A program made the translations under genes and the position numbers. From assembly GCF_005144415.1 (NCBI RefSeq), contig NZ_SWJE01000002.1, forward strand, positions 261,723-325,722: DNA of 64,000 nt, given 5' to 3'. Numbering within the stretch: position 1 is the first letter of the stretch; each line of letters starts with the position of its first letter. The notes beneath the pieces were generated by a model. It was not told the origin of the DNA. It searched no databases and saw only the letters and a list, made by a program, of their open reading frames with translations. The DNA comes from Trinickia terrae (GTDB lineage: Bacteria; Pseudomonadota; Gammaproteobacteria; Burkholderiales; Burkholderiaceae). Shown in pieces: positions 34,968-44,149 of the stretch.

Positions 34968-35068
34968 AGCATCCGCGGCGGCCATGACTGCCATCGCCGC
35001 TCTATCGCCACTGAGCACGTTGCGCCTTCGCCGCGCGAACCGCAGCGCGCGTATTCCTGTAGTCACCG

Positions 35069-35839
35069 ATGATTCACGATCCGAACGAAGACGGCCTTTC
35101 TCCCAAGCCCGGTCAAACCGGCGGCGCGCCCACCCCCGCCGAGACCGCCTCGCCCGATCAACCGCAGCACCCGCGCCGCATCCGCAGCTTCGTCACGCGC
35201 GCCGGCCGCGTCTCGACAGGCCAGCGCCGCGCCATGGAAGAGCTCGGACCGCGCTTCGTCATCCCCTATGCACCCGTCGCGGCCGACTGGGACGCCCTGT
35301 TCGGCCGCACGGCGCCCCGCGTGCTCGAGATCGGCTTCGGCATGGGCGCGACGACCGCGGAAATCGCCGCGCAGCGCTCCGGCGACGACTTCATCGGCGT
35401 CGAAGTCCACGAGCCGGGCGTCGGCGCACTGCTCAAGCTGATGGGGGAGCAGAATCTCGCGAACATCCGCATCGTCCAGCACGATGCAGTCGAAGTGCTC
35501 GAGCAGATGATCGCGCCGGCCAGCCTCGACGGCGCGCACATCTTCTTTCCCGACCCGTGGCACAAGGCGCGCCACCACAAGCGCCGCCTGATCCAGCCGA
35601 AGTTCGTCGCGCTCCTGGTTTCGCGCCTGAAGCCGGGCGCGTATCTGCATTGCGCGACCGACTGGCAGAACTACGCCGAGCAGATGCTCGACGTGCTGAG
35701 CGCGGAGCCCACGCTCGCGAACACCTGCGAGAACTACGCGCCGCGCCCCGACTATCGTCCGGTGACGAAGTTCGAACGCCGCGGCTTGCGGCTCGGACAT
35801 GGCGTATGGGATCTCGTCTTCAAGCGGCGTGCGGAATAA
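35069..35839 (+). CDS. trmB: tRNA (guanine-N7-)-methyltransferase
   Basis: 256 residues. TrmB places m7G46 in tRNA using S-adenosylmethionine. The SAM-binding [10 protein letters not shown] is at about 90, followed by [12 protein letters not shown] and the family motif [16 protein letters not shown] at about 155. The long N-terminal tail is Pro-rich and probably disordered, as in other Burkholderiaceae. It is the first core gene after the element. Confidence 0.93.
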   Translation: MIHDPNEDGLSPKPGQTGGAPTPAETASPDQPQHPRRIRSFVTRAGRVSTGQRRAMEELGPRFVIPYAPVAADWDALFGRTAPRVLEIGFGMGATTAEIAAQRSGDDFIGVEVHEPGVGALLKLMGEQNLANIRIVQHDAVEVLEQMIAPASLDGAHIFFPDPWHKARHHKRRLIQPKFVALLVSRLKPGAYLHCATDWQNYAEQMLDVLSAEPTLANTCENYAPRPDYRPVTKFERRGLRLGHGVWDLVFKRRAE

Positions 35840-35908
35840 GAAGAAAGGAAGAAAGACTCAGGAGCGAAGCGGCAAGGCGACGCGCCGCCTCGCCTCGCAC
35901 CCTCGCGC

Positions 35909-36742
35909 TCAGCCCCAGTTCAGCCCGCCGCCATATCCGACGATCAGCACGAGCAAGCCGAAGCCGATCCGATACCACGCGAACACCGTGAAATCGTGCG
36001 TCGCGATATAGCGCAGCAGCCAGCGCACGCAAACGAACGCGCTTGCGAACGCCGCCGCCATGCCGATCGTGAACAGGTCGAGCATCTGGACCGGCGTCTC
36101 GTGCCACGTCTTTACGATCTCGTACAGCGTCGCGCCGACAATGATCGGAATCGCGAGAAAAAACGAAAACTCGGTAGCGACGCGCCGATCGAGCCCGAAA
36201 CACATCCCACCAATGATCGTCGACCCCGAGCGCGACACGCCCGGAATCAGCGCGCAACACTGTGCAAAACCGACCTTCAGCGCGTCGAGCGGCGTGAGCG
36301 CGTCGATCGACTGCACGCGCGGCGGCGCATCGCCGCGCTCGCGCTGGCGCGACTCCGCCCACAGGATGACGACACCGCCCAGCACCAGCGCCACCGCGAC
36401 CGGCACCGGCGCGTAAAGCGCGGCCTTGATCGGCCTCTCGAACAAGAGCCCCAGCACGATGGCCGGAATCGTCGCAATGACGACGTTGGCCGCAAAGCGT
36501 CGCGCGGCAGCCTGCGTGGCGAGCCCGGCGACCACCTCGCCGATGCGCCGCCGATACTCCCAGCACACGGCCAGGATCGCGCCGAACTGGATCACGACGT
36601 GAAAGGTCTTCGAGCCATCGTCGGTGAAGTTGAGCAGGCTGCCGACCACGATCAAATGGCCGGTGCTCGACACCGGCAGAAACTCGGTCAGCCCCTCGAC
36701 GACGCCGAGTATCACCGCCTTGCAAATCAATACCCAATCCAT
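35909..36742 (-). CDS. uppP: Undecaprenyl-diphosphatase
   Basis: 277 residues from ATG 36742. It recycles undecaprenyl pyrophosphate for peptidoglycan and LPS synthesis in the inner membrane. The two signature motifs [14 protein letters not shown] (about 17-30) and PGVSRSGST (about 168) are intact, with about eight membrane segments. The open frame to 36847 is not needed. Confidence 0.93.
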   Translation of the reverse strand: MDWVLICKAVILGVVEGLTEFLPVSSTGHLIVVGSLLNFTDDGSKTFHVVIQFGAILAVCWEYRRRIGEVVAGLATQAAARRFAANVVIATIPAIVLGLLFERPIKAALYAPVPVAVALVLGGVVILWAESRQRERGDAPPRVQSIDALTPLDALKVGFAQCCALIPGVSRSGSTIIGGMCFGLDRRVATEFSFFLAIPIIVGATLYEIVKTWHETPVQMLDLFTIGMAAAFASAFVCVRWLLRYIATHDFTVFAWYRIGFGLLVLIVGYGGGLNWG

Positions 36743-36860
36743 CGATGGCCCTTTTCGAACGATGTCGCGCTCTGGCGGCGTAGCGCGACGCTGCGCAAAC
36801 GCCGTCGCGAAGAGAAACGAAGGGCGAGGCAAATGCGCGGCCCTCACGGCCGCGCGCGCG

Positions 36861-37445
36861 TCATTTCTCGACGATCTGCACGCGTATGCCGTTTGTAAGG
36901 ATCGTGATTGTACCGGGTTCGTAGTTCACGCCGGCAAATTGCAGTTGCTCGGGCTTGAAGGTGTAGATCGGATAGTTGGTGAGGAGCTGCGTCGCGAGCA
37001 GCCCGGCGGCCGCGCTAATTTGCTGGGCGTAGGCGCGGGAGTCGCCGTCGACGTTCACGCTGTCGACGGATGGCTCCTTGAGCACGACCGAGCGGCTCGC
37101 GCTGTCGTAGGCGAGCTGGCTCGACAGCGTGAAGCTGCCGGCCACCGGCTGGCGCAGGAACGGGCTCGCAAAATGCGCGTCGACGCGCACGCTCACGCGA
37201 TTCGTCTCGGGCAGCAGGCCGACGACGGGATTGCTGAGCGTGACGTCGAACACCTGCGAGACCGTCCGCTGGAACGGAAACTTGCGCTGCACCGCTTCCT
37301 GCGCCTGCTCGCGCGAGAACGTGTAGTGATCGGGGATGAACGGAAACGTCGCTGTGGCACAGGCGCCGAGCGACACGGTGATGCTCGCCGCCGCGCAGGC
37401 CGCGAGCAGAAACCGGCGCCGCGTGGGCGCTTTCGCGTGAATCAT
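36861..37445 (-). CDS. DUF1439 lipoprotein
   Basis: 194 residues. An arginine-rich start ([21 protein letters not shown]) gives a lipoprotein signal with the lipobox ending at Cys. The remainder matches DUF1439 in layout ([21 protein letters not shown] and [12 protein letters not shown]). Function unknown; an outer-membrane lipid-binding role is possible. Confidence 0.7.
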   Translation of the reverse strand: MIHAKAPTRRRFLLAACAAASITVSLGACATATFPFIPDHYTFSREQAQEAVQRKFPFQRTVSQVFDVTLSNPVVGLLPETNRVSVRVDAHFASPFLRQPVAGSFTLSSQLAYDSASRSVVLKEPSVDSVNVDGDSRAYAQQISAAAGLLATQLLTNYPIYTFKPEQLQFAGVNYEPGTITILTNGIRVQIVEK

Positions 37446-37488
37446 GCAAAACCTCCTGCTCTTCGATGGTGTGTTGGGCTCGCTGCGC

Positions 37489-37785
37489 TCAGCCGGCGGC
37501 GGGCCGCGTCGCCGCCTCGAGCTGCGTCAGCCAGGCGATCGCGTGGGCGCGCGAGCTGCCGCACATCTGCTCTTGCGGCTGCAGGCCCGAGCAGCAAGCG
37601 GGCCGCTCGGGGCGCCCGAAAATCCCGCAGCGGTGGTGCTCGTCGAGCTGCACGCAGCGCACACCCGCGGGCTTGCCGTCGGGCATGCCAGGAATCGGGC
37701 TCGTGATCGAAGGTGCGATGCAGCATGCACCGCAATCGGGGCGGCACGCATGATCGATCACGGCGTAAGGGGCAACGGCAGTCAC
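37489..37785 (-). CDS. YkgJ-family cysteine-cluster protein
   Basis: 98 residues with [13 protein letters not shown] near the start, then [22 protein letters not shown], the conserved pattern of the YkgJ/CxxCxxCC zinc or iron-binding proteins. Function unknown. It lies between the DUF1439 lipoprotein and hemN, transcribed with the former. Confidence 0.78.
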   Translation of the reverse strand: MTAVAPYAVIDHACRPDCGACCIAPSITSPIPGMPDGKPAGVRCVQLDEHHRCGIFGRPERPACCSGLQPQEQMCGSSRAHAIAWLTQLEAATRPAAG

Positions 37786-37967
37786 GAAAAGCTCTGATCC
37801 AGGACAAGAAAACGGGGCACTGCGCGGCAGACCATATAGAAAAACCGCACGAAGCCCGTATTGTGCCCGGATTGCGCAATTTGCCGCATGCGACGCTGTA
37901 ACACAACGTTGCCCGGCGGCACGCGCCTAAACTGCATCGAATGCGCCACCGCCATGAAAGGCTGCCC

Positions 37968-39353
37968 ATGGATTCCGTCGATTCCCTGTTTCATCCGGAC
38001 CTGCTTGCCAAATACAGCGCGAACGGTCCCCGGTATACGTCCTATCCCACCGCCCTCCAGTTCCACGACGATTTCGACCCCGCGGACTACTTCCGCGCCG
38101 CGAGCGACGCCGGCGCGTCCGCAAGCGAGCTGTCGCTGTACTTCCACCTCCCGTTCTGCGACACCGTCTGCTTCTACTGCGGCTGCAACAAGGTCGTGAC
38201 GAAGAACCGCGCCCGCGCGCGCCCGTATCTCGATCGCATGAAACGCGAACTGGCGCTGCAGGCGGCCCGCTTCGACGCGACCCGGCCCGTCAGGCAATTG
38301 CATCTGGGCGGCGGCACGCCGACGTTCCTGTCGGACCGTCAATTGGCTGAGCTGATGGCCGCCACGCGCGAGCACTTCGCGCTCGCGCCCGATGAAGAAG
38401 CTGAATATTCGATCGAAGTCGATCCGCGCGAAGCCGACCCGCAATCGATCGTCCATCTGCGCACGCTTGGCTTCAATCGCCTGAGCCTCGGCGTACAGGA
38501 CTTCGATCCGGTCGTGCAAGCCGCGATCAATCGCATCCAGCCGTTCGAGATGACCGCCGACGTGATGCGCGCCGCACGCGCGTCGGGCTACAAGTCGATC
38601 AGCGCCGACCTGATCTACGGGCTGCCGCATCAAACCGTCGACAGCTTCAGCCGCACGCTCGACAAGATCCTCGAGCTCGCGCCCGACCGCCTCTCGGTGT
38701 TCGGCTACGCGCACATGCCGCAGCTCTTCAAGATGCAGCGCCAGATGGACGCGTCGGCGATGCCCTCGCCCGCCGAGCGGCTGGCGATCCTGCGTCGCGT
38801 GATCGAGCGGCTGACGGATGCGGGCTACGTCTACATCGGCATGGACCACTTCGCGCTGCCCGGCGACGAGCTCGCCCGCGCCCAGGCGCAACGCACCCTG
38901 CATCGCAATTTCCAGGGCTACAGCACGCATGCCGATTGCGATCTGATCGGCATCGGCGCATCGTCGATCGGCAAGGTCGGCGACGTCTACGCGCAAAACG
39001 CCAAGGACCTCCCCGGCTATGCGGCCGCGATCGATGCCGGCCAGCTCGCGATCCAGCGCGGCGTGCGGCTCAGCGCCGACGATCGCCTGCGCCGCGACAT
39101 CATCACCCAGCTCATGTGCAACCTGGAGTTGCGTTACGACGAGTTCGAGATCGTCTATGGCATCCGCTTCGCTCACGCATTCGCACATGAACTCGAGCGC
39201 CTCGTCGAGTTCGAGGCGGACGGCCTGATTGCGCTCGACAGCAAGAAGCTCGAAGTGCTCCCCGCCGGACGCATGCTCGTGCGCAACGTCGCGATGGTGT
39301 TCGACCGCTATCTCGGGCAACAGCCTCTCACGCGCTTTTCGCGAACCATCTGA
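37968..39353 (+). CDS. hemN: Oxygen-independent coproporphyrinogen III oxidase
   Basis: 461 residues from ATG 37968, with AAAGGCTG before. It performs the oxidative decarboxylation in anaerobic haem synthesis. The radical-SAM cluster CDTVCFYCGC (CX3CX2CXC) at about 63-72 marks true HemN rather than HemW. GGGTPTFLS follows. The full length and the C-terminal HemN domain are present. Confidence 0.93.
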   Translation: MDSVDSLFHPDLLAKYSANGPRYTSYPTALQFHDDFDPADYFRAASDAGASASELSLYFHLPFCDTVCFYCGCNKVVTKNRARARPYLDRMKRELALQAARFDATRPVRQLHLGGGTPTFLSDRQLAELMAATREHFALAPDEEAEYSIEVDPREADPQSIVHLRTLGFNRLSLGVQDFDPVVQAAINRIQPFEMTADVMRAARASGYKSISADLIYGLPHQTVDSFSRTLDKILELAPDRLSVFGYAHMPQLFKMQRQMDASAMPSPAERLAILRRVIERLTDAGYVYIGMDHFALPGDELARAQAQRTLHRNFQGYSTHADCDLIGIGASSIGKVGDVYAQNAKDLPGYAAAIDAGQLAIQRGVRLSADDRLRRDIITQLMCNLELRYDEFEIVYGIRFAHAFAHELERLVEFEADGLIALDSKKLEVLPAGRMLVRNVAMVFDRYLGQQPLTRFSRTI

Positions 39354-39407
39354 GCGGCTGCGTTATTGGTAAAGTAGCCGTCTTTTACTGATCGAACGGG
39401 CGACATC

Positions 39408-39665
39408 ATGCGCGGCACCAAGGCCATTCACGCGGTCGAGCGTCTCAAGACCCGCAGCGGCAACGCGCTCTACGCGGCCGTCAGCCTGCCGGGCGGGCTT
39501 TTCTATCTCGTCGACAAGACCGGCGGCGGCGCCCTGAAACTCTGCGATCCGCTACCGCTCGAGGAATTCGTCGCCTTCGTCGACGCGCAGTCCCCGGCCA
39601 GGCCGCGCAAGGCCAGCAAGCTCGACGTCGCGTTCGAAGCGCAGATCAAGAAGAGCCGAGGCTGA
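39408..39665 (+). CDS. Hypothetical protein
   Basis: 85 residues, with GGGCGA before the ATG. A compact beta-rich start and a Lys-rich tail. It follows hemN by 54 nt in the same direction. Not recognised. Confidence 0.6.
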   Translation: MRGTKAIHAVERLKTRSGNALYAAVSLPGGLFYLVDKTGGGALKLCDPLPLEEFVAFVDAQSPARPRKASKLDVAFEAQIKKSRG

Positions 39666-39821
39666 ATTCGCGGCAGAATTCGGCCCCCGCCGAAAGACCC
39701 TCGAAAGATTCAGGCATTCCCCCTCGAATTTTCCGGCGCGGCGCGCACCGTCACGCCCCGCCGCCGCCTCGCAAGCGCGTTTTCGCAGTCCTGCCAAGGG
39801 ACCGAATCCTAGCCGGTTTGG

Positions 39822-39827
39822 TACAAT
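39822..39827 (+). promoter_or_regulatory. Extended -10 type box before pcm
   Basis: TACAAT, preceded by TTGG, lies about 50 nt before the ATG at 39879. A weak -35 makes the assignment tentative. Confidence 0.35.
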
Positions 39828-39878
39828 CCCGCAGTTACTCTCAGACCGTCTGGTTCCGTTCGGATCCCCCAACCCGCC

Positions 39879-40532
39879 ATGAACATCGAACAAGCCCGTT
39901 TCAACATGATCGAGCAGCAAATTCGCCCCTGGGACGTGCTGGACCAGGACGTGCTGAGTCTGCTGGCGGTCGTCAAGCGTGAGAATTTCGTCCCCGCTGC
40001 CTACCGCGACATCGCCTTCGCCGACCTCGAAGTGCCGCTGCCGCGCGGCGAGCACATGCTCGCGCCGAGGATCGAAGCGCGCATCCTGCAGGAACTGGCG
40101 GTGAAAAAGCACGAAAGCATTCTCGAAGTCGGCGCCGGCTCGGGCTATATGGCCGCGCTGCTCGCCTATCGCGGCCAGCACGTGCTGACCGTCGAGATCG
40201 ACCCGGAGCTCGCCGAGCTCGCCAAGCAGAACCTCGCCGCGAACGGCGTGACGAACGCGGAAGTCGCGCTCGGCGACGGCTCGCGCGGCTGGCCGGCCGC
40301 CGCCCCGTACGACGTGATCTGCGTGTCGGGCGGCCTGCCCGTTCTGCCGCAGGATCTCCTCGAGCAACTGAAGATCGGCGGCCGGCTCGCCGCCTTCGTC
40401 GGCACCGCGCCCGTCATGAAGGCGCAGATCATCACGCGCATCGACGACAAGCAGTTCCGCGTCGCCGACGTGTTCGAAACCTATGTCGAGCCGCTCGTGA
40501 ACGCCGTGCAGCCGCCGCGCTTCAAGTTCTGA
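39879..40532 (+). CDS. pcm: Protein-L-isoaspartate O-methyltransferase family protein
   Basis: 217 residues. The family repairs isoaspartyl residues using SAM. LEVGAGSGYMAALL at about 78-90 is the SAM site, and MIEQQIRPWDVLD at the N-terminus matches the variant common in betaproteobacteria next to a rhodanese gene. A strong terminator follows at 40542. Confidence 0.85.
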   Translation: MNIEQARFNMIEQQIRPWDVLDQDVLSLLAVVKRENFVPAAYRDIAFADLEVPLPRGEHMLAPRIEARILQELAVKKHESILEVGAGSGYMAALLAYRGQHVLTVEIDPELAELAKQNLAANGVTNAEVALGDGSRGWPAAAPYDVICVSGGLPVLPQDLLEQLKIGGRLAAFVGTAPVMKAQIITRIDDKQFRVADVFETYVEPLVNAVQPPRFKF

Positions 40533-40541
40533 ACGTTCCTC

Positions 40542-40576
40542 CAGCATCGGCCGCGCTTGCGGCCGATGCTGTTTTT
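40542..40576 (+). terminator. Intrinsic terminator after pcm
   Basis: CAGCATCGGCCGC and GCGGCCGATGCTG (40542-40554, 40559-40571) form a perfect 13-bp stem with a 4-nt loop and a run of five T. It lies between pcm and the rhodanese gene, so the latter needs its own promoter or readthrough. Confidence 0.88.
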
Positions 40577-40616
40577 GTGCTTCGCTTTTGTTCTTCGATT
40601 TTTCTCCGAGCCCGAG

Positions 40617-40940
40617 ATGCAAAACCTGACCGCCCCCGCCCTCGCCGAATGGCTTGCCGACACCTCGCGCCCCGCGCCCGTGCTGCTCGACGTGCGCGAA
40701 CCGTGGGAGATCGAGACGGCGAAGATCGCGGGCAGCGTGACCATTCCGATGCGCGACATTCCCGCGCGCAGCGAAGAGCTCGACGACGATGCGCAGATCG
40801 TCTGCATCTGCCATCACGGCGCGCGCAGCGCGAACGTCGCGATGTTCCTCGAGTCGCGCGGCTTCACCAGGATGTTCAACCTGCAAGGCGGGATCGACGC
40901 CTGGTCGAAGCTCGTCGATCCTTCCGTGCCCACCTACTGA
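40617..40940 (+). CDS. Single-domain rhodanese-like protein
   Basis: 107 residues from ATG 40617; the frame opens earlier but only inside the terminator. LLDVREPWE, then IPARSEEL and the active-site loop CICHHGARSA with its cysteine, end in GGIDAWS. It is probably a sulfurtransferase. The ribosome site is weak. Confidence 0.85.
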   Translation: MQNLTAPALAEWLADTSRPAPVLLDVREPWEIETAKIAGSVTIPMRDIPARSEELDDDAQIVCICHHGARSANVAMFLESRGFTRMFNLQGGIDAWSKLVDPSVPTY

Positions 40941-40959
40941 GATTCCTCGCGCCTGGCGC

Positions 40960-42294
40960 CTACGCCACCTCGCGCAACACCTGCGCGACCGTCGAGAAGA
41001 TTTCGTCGATCTGCTGCTCGTCGACGATGAGCGGCGGCGAGAACGCCAGGATGTCCCCCGTATAGCGCGTGAGCACGCCCTTCTCGAAGCATTTGACGAA
41101 CGCGTCGTAGGCCCGAGCCCCCGGCGCTCCGGCGCGCGGCTCGAGCTCGACGCCGCCCACGAGCCCCAGGTTGCGCACGTCGATCACATGCGGCTCGCCG
41201 CGCAGCTTGTGAATCGCGGTCTCGAAGTGCGGCGACATCCGCGCCGCGCGTTCGAATAACCCCTCTCGCTCGTAGAGATCGATCGTCGCGCACGCCGCGG
41301 CCGTCGCGATCGGATGGCCCGAGTACGTGTAGCCGTGAAAGAGCTCGATCCCCGCGGGCGCGCCATTGACGATCGCATCGTGAATCGCATGGCTCGCCGC
41401 CACGGCGCCCAGCGGCGCGGCGGCGTTGTTGGTGCCCTTGGCCATCGTCAGCAAGTCCGGCGTCACGTTGAAGTACTGCGCGGCGAACGGCGCGCCGAGC
41501 CGCCCCCAGCCCGTGATGACCTCGTCGAAGATCAAGAGGATGCCGTGCTTGCCGCAGATCTCGCGCAAGCATTGCAGATAGCCTTGCGGAGGAATCAGCA
41601 CGCCCGTCGAGCCCGCAACCGGCTCGACGATGACCGCGGCGATCGTCGAGGCGTCGTGCAGCGTGACCAGGCGCTCCAGTTCGTCGGCGAGATGCACGCC
41701 CCAGGCGGGCTGTCCCTTCGAAAACGCCGCATCCTTGATGCTCAGCGTATGCGGCAGGTGATCGACCGACGGCAGCAAGCCGCCCGAATACGCCTTGCGG
41801 TTCGGAGCGATGCCGCCGACCGAGATGCCGCCGAAGCCGACGCCGTGATAGCCGCGCTCGCGTCCGATGAAGCGCGTGCGCTGCCCTTCGCCGCGCGCAC
41901 GATGGTAGGCGAGCGCGATCTTCAGCGCCGTATCGACCGCCTCCGATCCCGAGTTCGTGAAGAAGATGTGCTTGAGGTCGCCGGGCGTGTGCTTCGCGAT
42001 TTTGGTCGCGGCCTCGAAGGCCTTCGGGTGGCCCATCTGGAAGGTCGGCGCAAAGTCCATTTCCTCGGCTTGCGCGCGCACCGCCGCCACGATCTCGTCG
42101 CGGCAGTGGCCCGCGTTCACGCACCAGAGGCCCGCAGTGCCGTCGAGAATCCGGCGGCCGTCGTATGACGTGTAGTACATCCCCTTCGCGCCCGACAAGA
42201 GCCGCGGCGCGCTCTTGAATTGCCGGTTCGCCGTGAAAGGCATCCAGAACGCGGACAGATCGAGCGAACCGCTGTTCGCTTCGCGTTGAGTCAT
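40960..42294 (-). CDS. Class III omega-aminotransferase (beta-alanine/omega-amino acid type)
   Basis: 444 residues from ATG 42294, preceded by AGGAG. A PLP enzyme of fold type I: TNSGSEAVDTALK binds phosphate, LLIFDEVITGWGR holds the Asp that contacts PLP, and MAKGTNNAAAPLGAV holds the catalytic Lys. The start LSAFWMPFTANRQFK is that of omega-amino acid-pyruvate aminotransferases. It is divergent from urtA across a 400-bp gap. Confidence 0.88.
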   Translation of the reverse strand: MTQREANSGSLDLSAFWMPFTANRQFKSAPRLLSGAKGMYYTSYDGRRILDGTAGLWCVNAGHCRDEIVAAVRAQAEEMDFAPTFQMGHPKAFEAATKIAKHTPGDLKHIFFTNSGSEAVDTALKIALAYHRARGEGQRTRFIGRERGYHGVGFGGISVGGIAPNRKAYSGGLLPSVDHLPHTLSIKDAAFSKGQPAWGVHLADELERLVTLHDASTIAAVIVEPVAGSTGVLIPPQGYLQCLREICGKHGILLIFDEVITGWGRLGAPFAAQYFNVTPDLLTMAKGTNNAAAPLGAVAASHAIHDAIVNGAPAGIELFHGYTYSGHPIATAAACATIDLYEREGLFERAARMSPHFETAIHKLRGEPHVIDVRNLGLVGGVELEPRAGAPGARAYDAFVKCFEKGVLTRYTGDILAFSPPLIVDEQQIDEIFSTVAQVLREVA

Positions 42295-42694
42295 ATGTCG
42301 CTCCTGTCGGTTTGTTGATCTCGTTTCGAGCCGGCCGGCTGCAATGGCGCCCTTCAACCGGAAGGCGGCAGGCCGTTTTTTTAGTCTAGGCACGCGCACG
42401 CCCATGCACAACCGCGCGGCACCCGTGCACTGCAAAAGCCTCGCCCGCGGATCATCGCGCTTCGTCGCAGCGCAACGCGCACCGCGAAGACGCGCGGCGC
42501 CCGGCATTGCACCAATATCTTCCGCCTCCGGACGCATCCCGTTGCACCACAAACCGCGCCGCGAAAGGCATTGCAGCACGGCGATCCGATTGGCACAGCC
42601 CTTGCAGTATCCCCATCCGCCATCCATGCGGCAGCACAGCATTCGCGCGTACTCACAACGATAAGTCTCACCATCCAACGGTAAGGGGAATTAC
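42295..42694. other. 400-bp divergent control region before urtA
   Basis: No gene is seen. It contains the sigma-54 site at 42591-42606 and two direct copies of TTGCACCA at 42507-42514 and 42542-42549. These resemble half-sites of NtrC enhancers (GCACC ... GGTGC). Confidence 0.5.
42591..42606 (+). promoter_or_regulatory. Sigma-54 promoter of the urt operon
   Basis: TGGCACAGCCCTTGCA has the conserved GG and GC exactly 10 nt apart and matches the -24/-12 consensus almost fully. It lies about 90 nt before the urtA start, fitting nitrogen-controlled expression. Confidence 0.75.
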
Positions 42695-43990
42695 ATGAAG
42701 CGTCGCAGTCTGTTGAAGTTCGGGTCGATGTCCGGCGCGCTCGCGCTCGCGGGGCAAAGCCCGTTTGCAAACGCGCAGTCGTCGGGCCCGATCAAGGTCG
42801 GCATTCTCCATTCGCTGTCGGGCACGATGGCGATCTCCGAAACTTCCCTCAAAGACACCGCGTTGATGACGATCGCCGAAATCAACGCGAGCGGCGGCGT
42901 GATGGGCCGCAAGCTCGAGCCGGTCGTCGTCGATCCGGCCTCGAACTGGCCGCTCTTCGCCGAGAAGGCCCGCCAGCTGATCACGCAGGACAAGGTCGCG
43001 GCCGTGTTCGGCTGCTGGACCTCGGTGTCGCGCAAGTCGGTGCTGCCGGTGTTCGAGGAGCTCAACGGCCTGCTCTTCTACCCCGTGCAGTACGAAGGCG
43101 AAGAAATGTCGCGCAACGTGTTCTATACGGGCGCGGCGCCCAACCAGCAGGCGATTCCCGCCACCGAATACCTGATGAGTGCCGAAGGCGGCGGCGCGAA
43201 GCGCTTCTTCCTGCTCGGCACCGACTACGTCTATCCGCGCACGACCAACAAGATCCTGCGTGCGTTCCTAAAGTCGAAGGGCGTGCAGGAGACCGATATT
43301 CAAGAGGTCTACACGCCGTTCGGCCACAGCGACTACCAGACCATCGTCGCGAACATCAAGAGCTTCTCGCAAGGCGGCAAGACCTGCGTGATCTCGACCG
43401 TCAACGGCGATTCGAACGTGCCGTTCTACAAGGAGCTCGGCAACCAGGGGCTGAAGGCAACCGACGTGCCCGTGGTGGCGTTCTCGGTCGGCGAGGAGGA
43501 ACTGCGCGGCATCGATACGAAACCGCTCGTCGGCAACCTCGCCGCGTGGAACTACTTCATGTCGCTGCGCAATCCGACCAACGAGAAGTTCAAGAAGAAA
43601 TGGGCCGACTGGGTGGCGTCGCAGAACCTGCCCGGCGGCGCGAAGCGCGTGACCAACGACCCGATGGAGGCGACCTACGTCGGCATTCATATGTGGAAGC
43701 AGGCGGTCGAGAAAGCGAAGAGCACCGACGTCGACAAGGTGCGCGTCGCGATGATCGGCCAGAAGTTCGCGGCGCCCTCAGGCTTCGAGCTCGAGATGGA
43801 CGGCAACCACCACCTGCACAAGCCGGTGATGATCGGCGAAGTGCGCGCGGACGGCCAATTCAACGTGGTCTGGCGGACCAAGACGCCGATTCGCGCACAG
43901 CCGTGGAGCCCCTATATCGCGGGCAACCAGGGCAAGCCCGATGTCGTGAGCTCGATTCCGGCGTTCCTGCGGCGCTCGCGCGTGGCGTAA
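42695..43990 (+). CDS. urtA: Urea ABC transporter substrate-binding protein
   Basis: 431 residues. An RR-containing signal (MKRRSLLKFGSMSGALALAG) may be Tat-type. The mature part, with IKVGILHSLSGTMAISE and LLFYPVQYEGEE, is typical of UrtA, which binds urea in the periplasm. It heads urtABCDE and follows the sigma-54 site. Confidence 0.93.
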   Translation: MKRRSLLKFGSMSGALALAGQSPFANAQSSGPIKVGILHSLSGTMAISETSLKDTALMTIAEINASGGVMGRKLEPVVVDPASNWPLFAEKARQLITQDKVAAVFGCWTSVSRKSVLPVFEELNGLLFYPVQYEGEEMSRNVFYTGAAPNQQAIPATEYLMSAEGGGAKRFFLLGTDYVYPRTTNKILRAFLKSKGVQETDIQEVYTPFGHSDYQTIVANIKSFSQGGKTCVISTVNGDSNVPFYKELGNQGLKATDVPVVAFSVGEEELRGIDTKPLVGNLAAWNYFMSLRNPTNEKFKKKWADWVASQNLPGGAKRVTNDPMEATYVGIHMWKQAVEKAKSTDVDKVRVAMIGQKFAAPSGFELEMDGNHHLHKPVMIGEVRADGQFNVVWRTKTPIRAQPWSPYIAGNQGKPDVVSSIPAFLRRSRVA

Positions 43991-44149
43991 GCGCGCCGCT
44001 TATCGCACTTATTGCGCTTTCGCTCACGAGCGCGGCGCAGCGGTCGCGGCACGATGCGCGCGCAAGCTGGTTGCGCGCGCAACGACGCCAAGACCGTTGC
44101 CGCCGCGCCGAATCCGACGACGCTACGCAACGTCCACGCAAAGGCCATC

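Noticed and set aside
37786-37967. FNR/Anr box before hemN
   Set aside because: No TTGAT-N4-ATCAA match was found; ATTGCGCAAT is a chance palindrome.
37782-39320. 512-codon minus-strand frame opposite hemN
   Set aside because: GC-rich codon bias creates long antisense frames; hemN on the plus strand is complete with all motifs.
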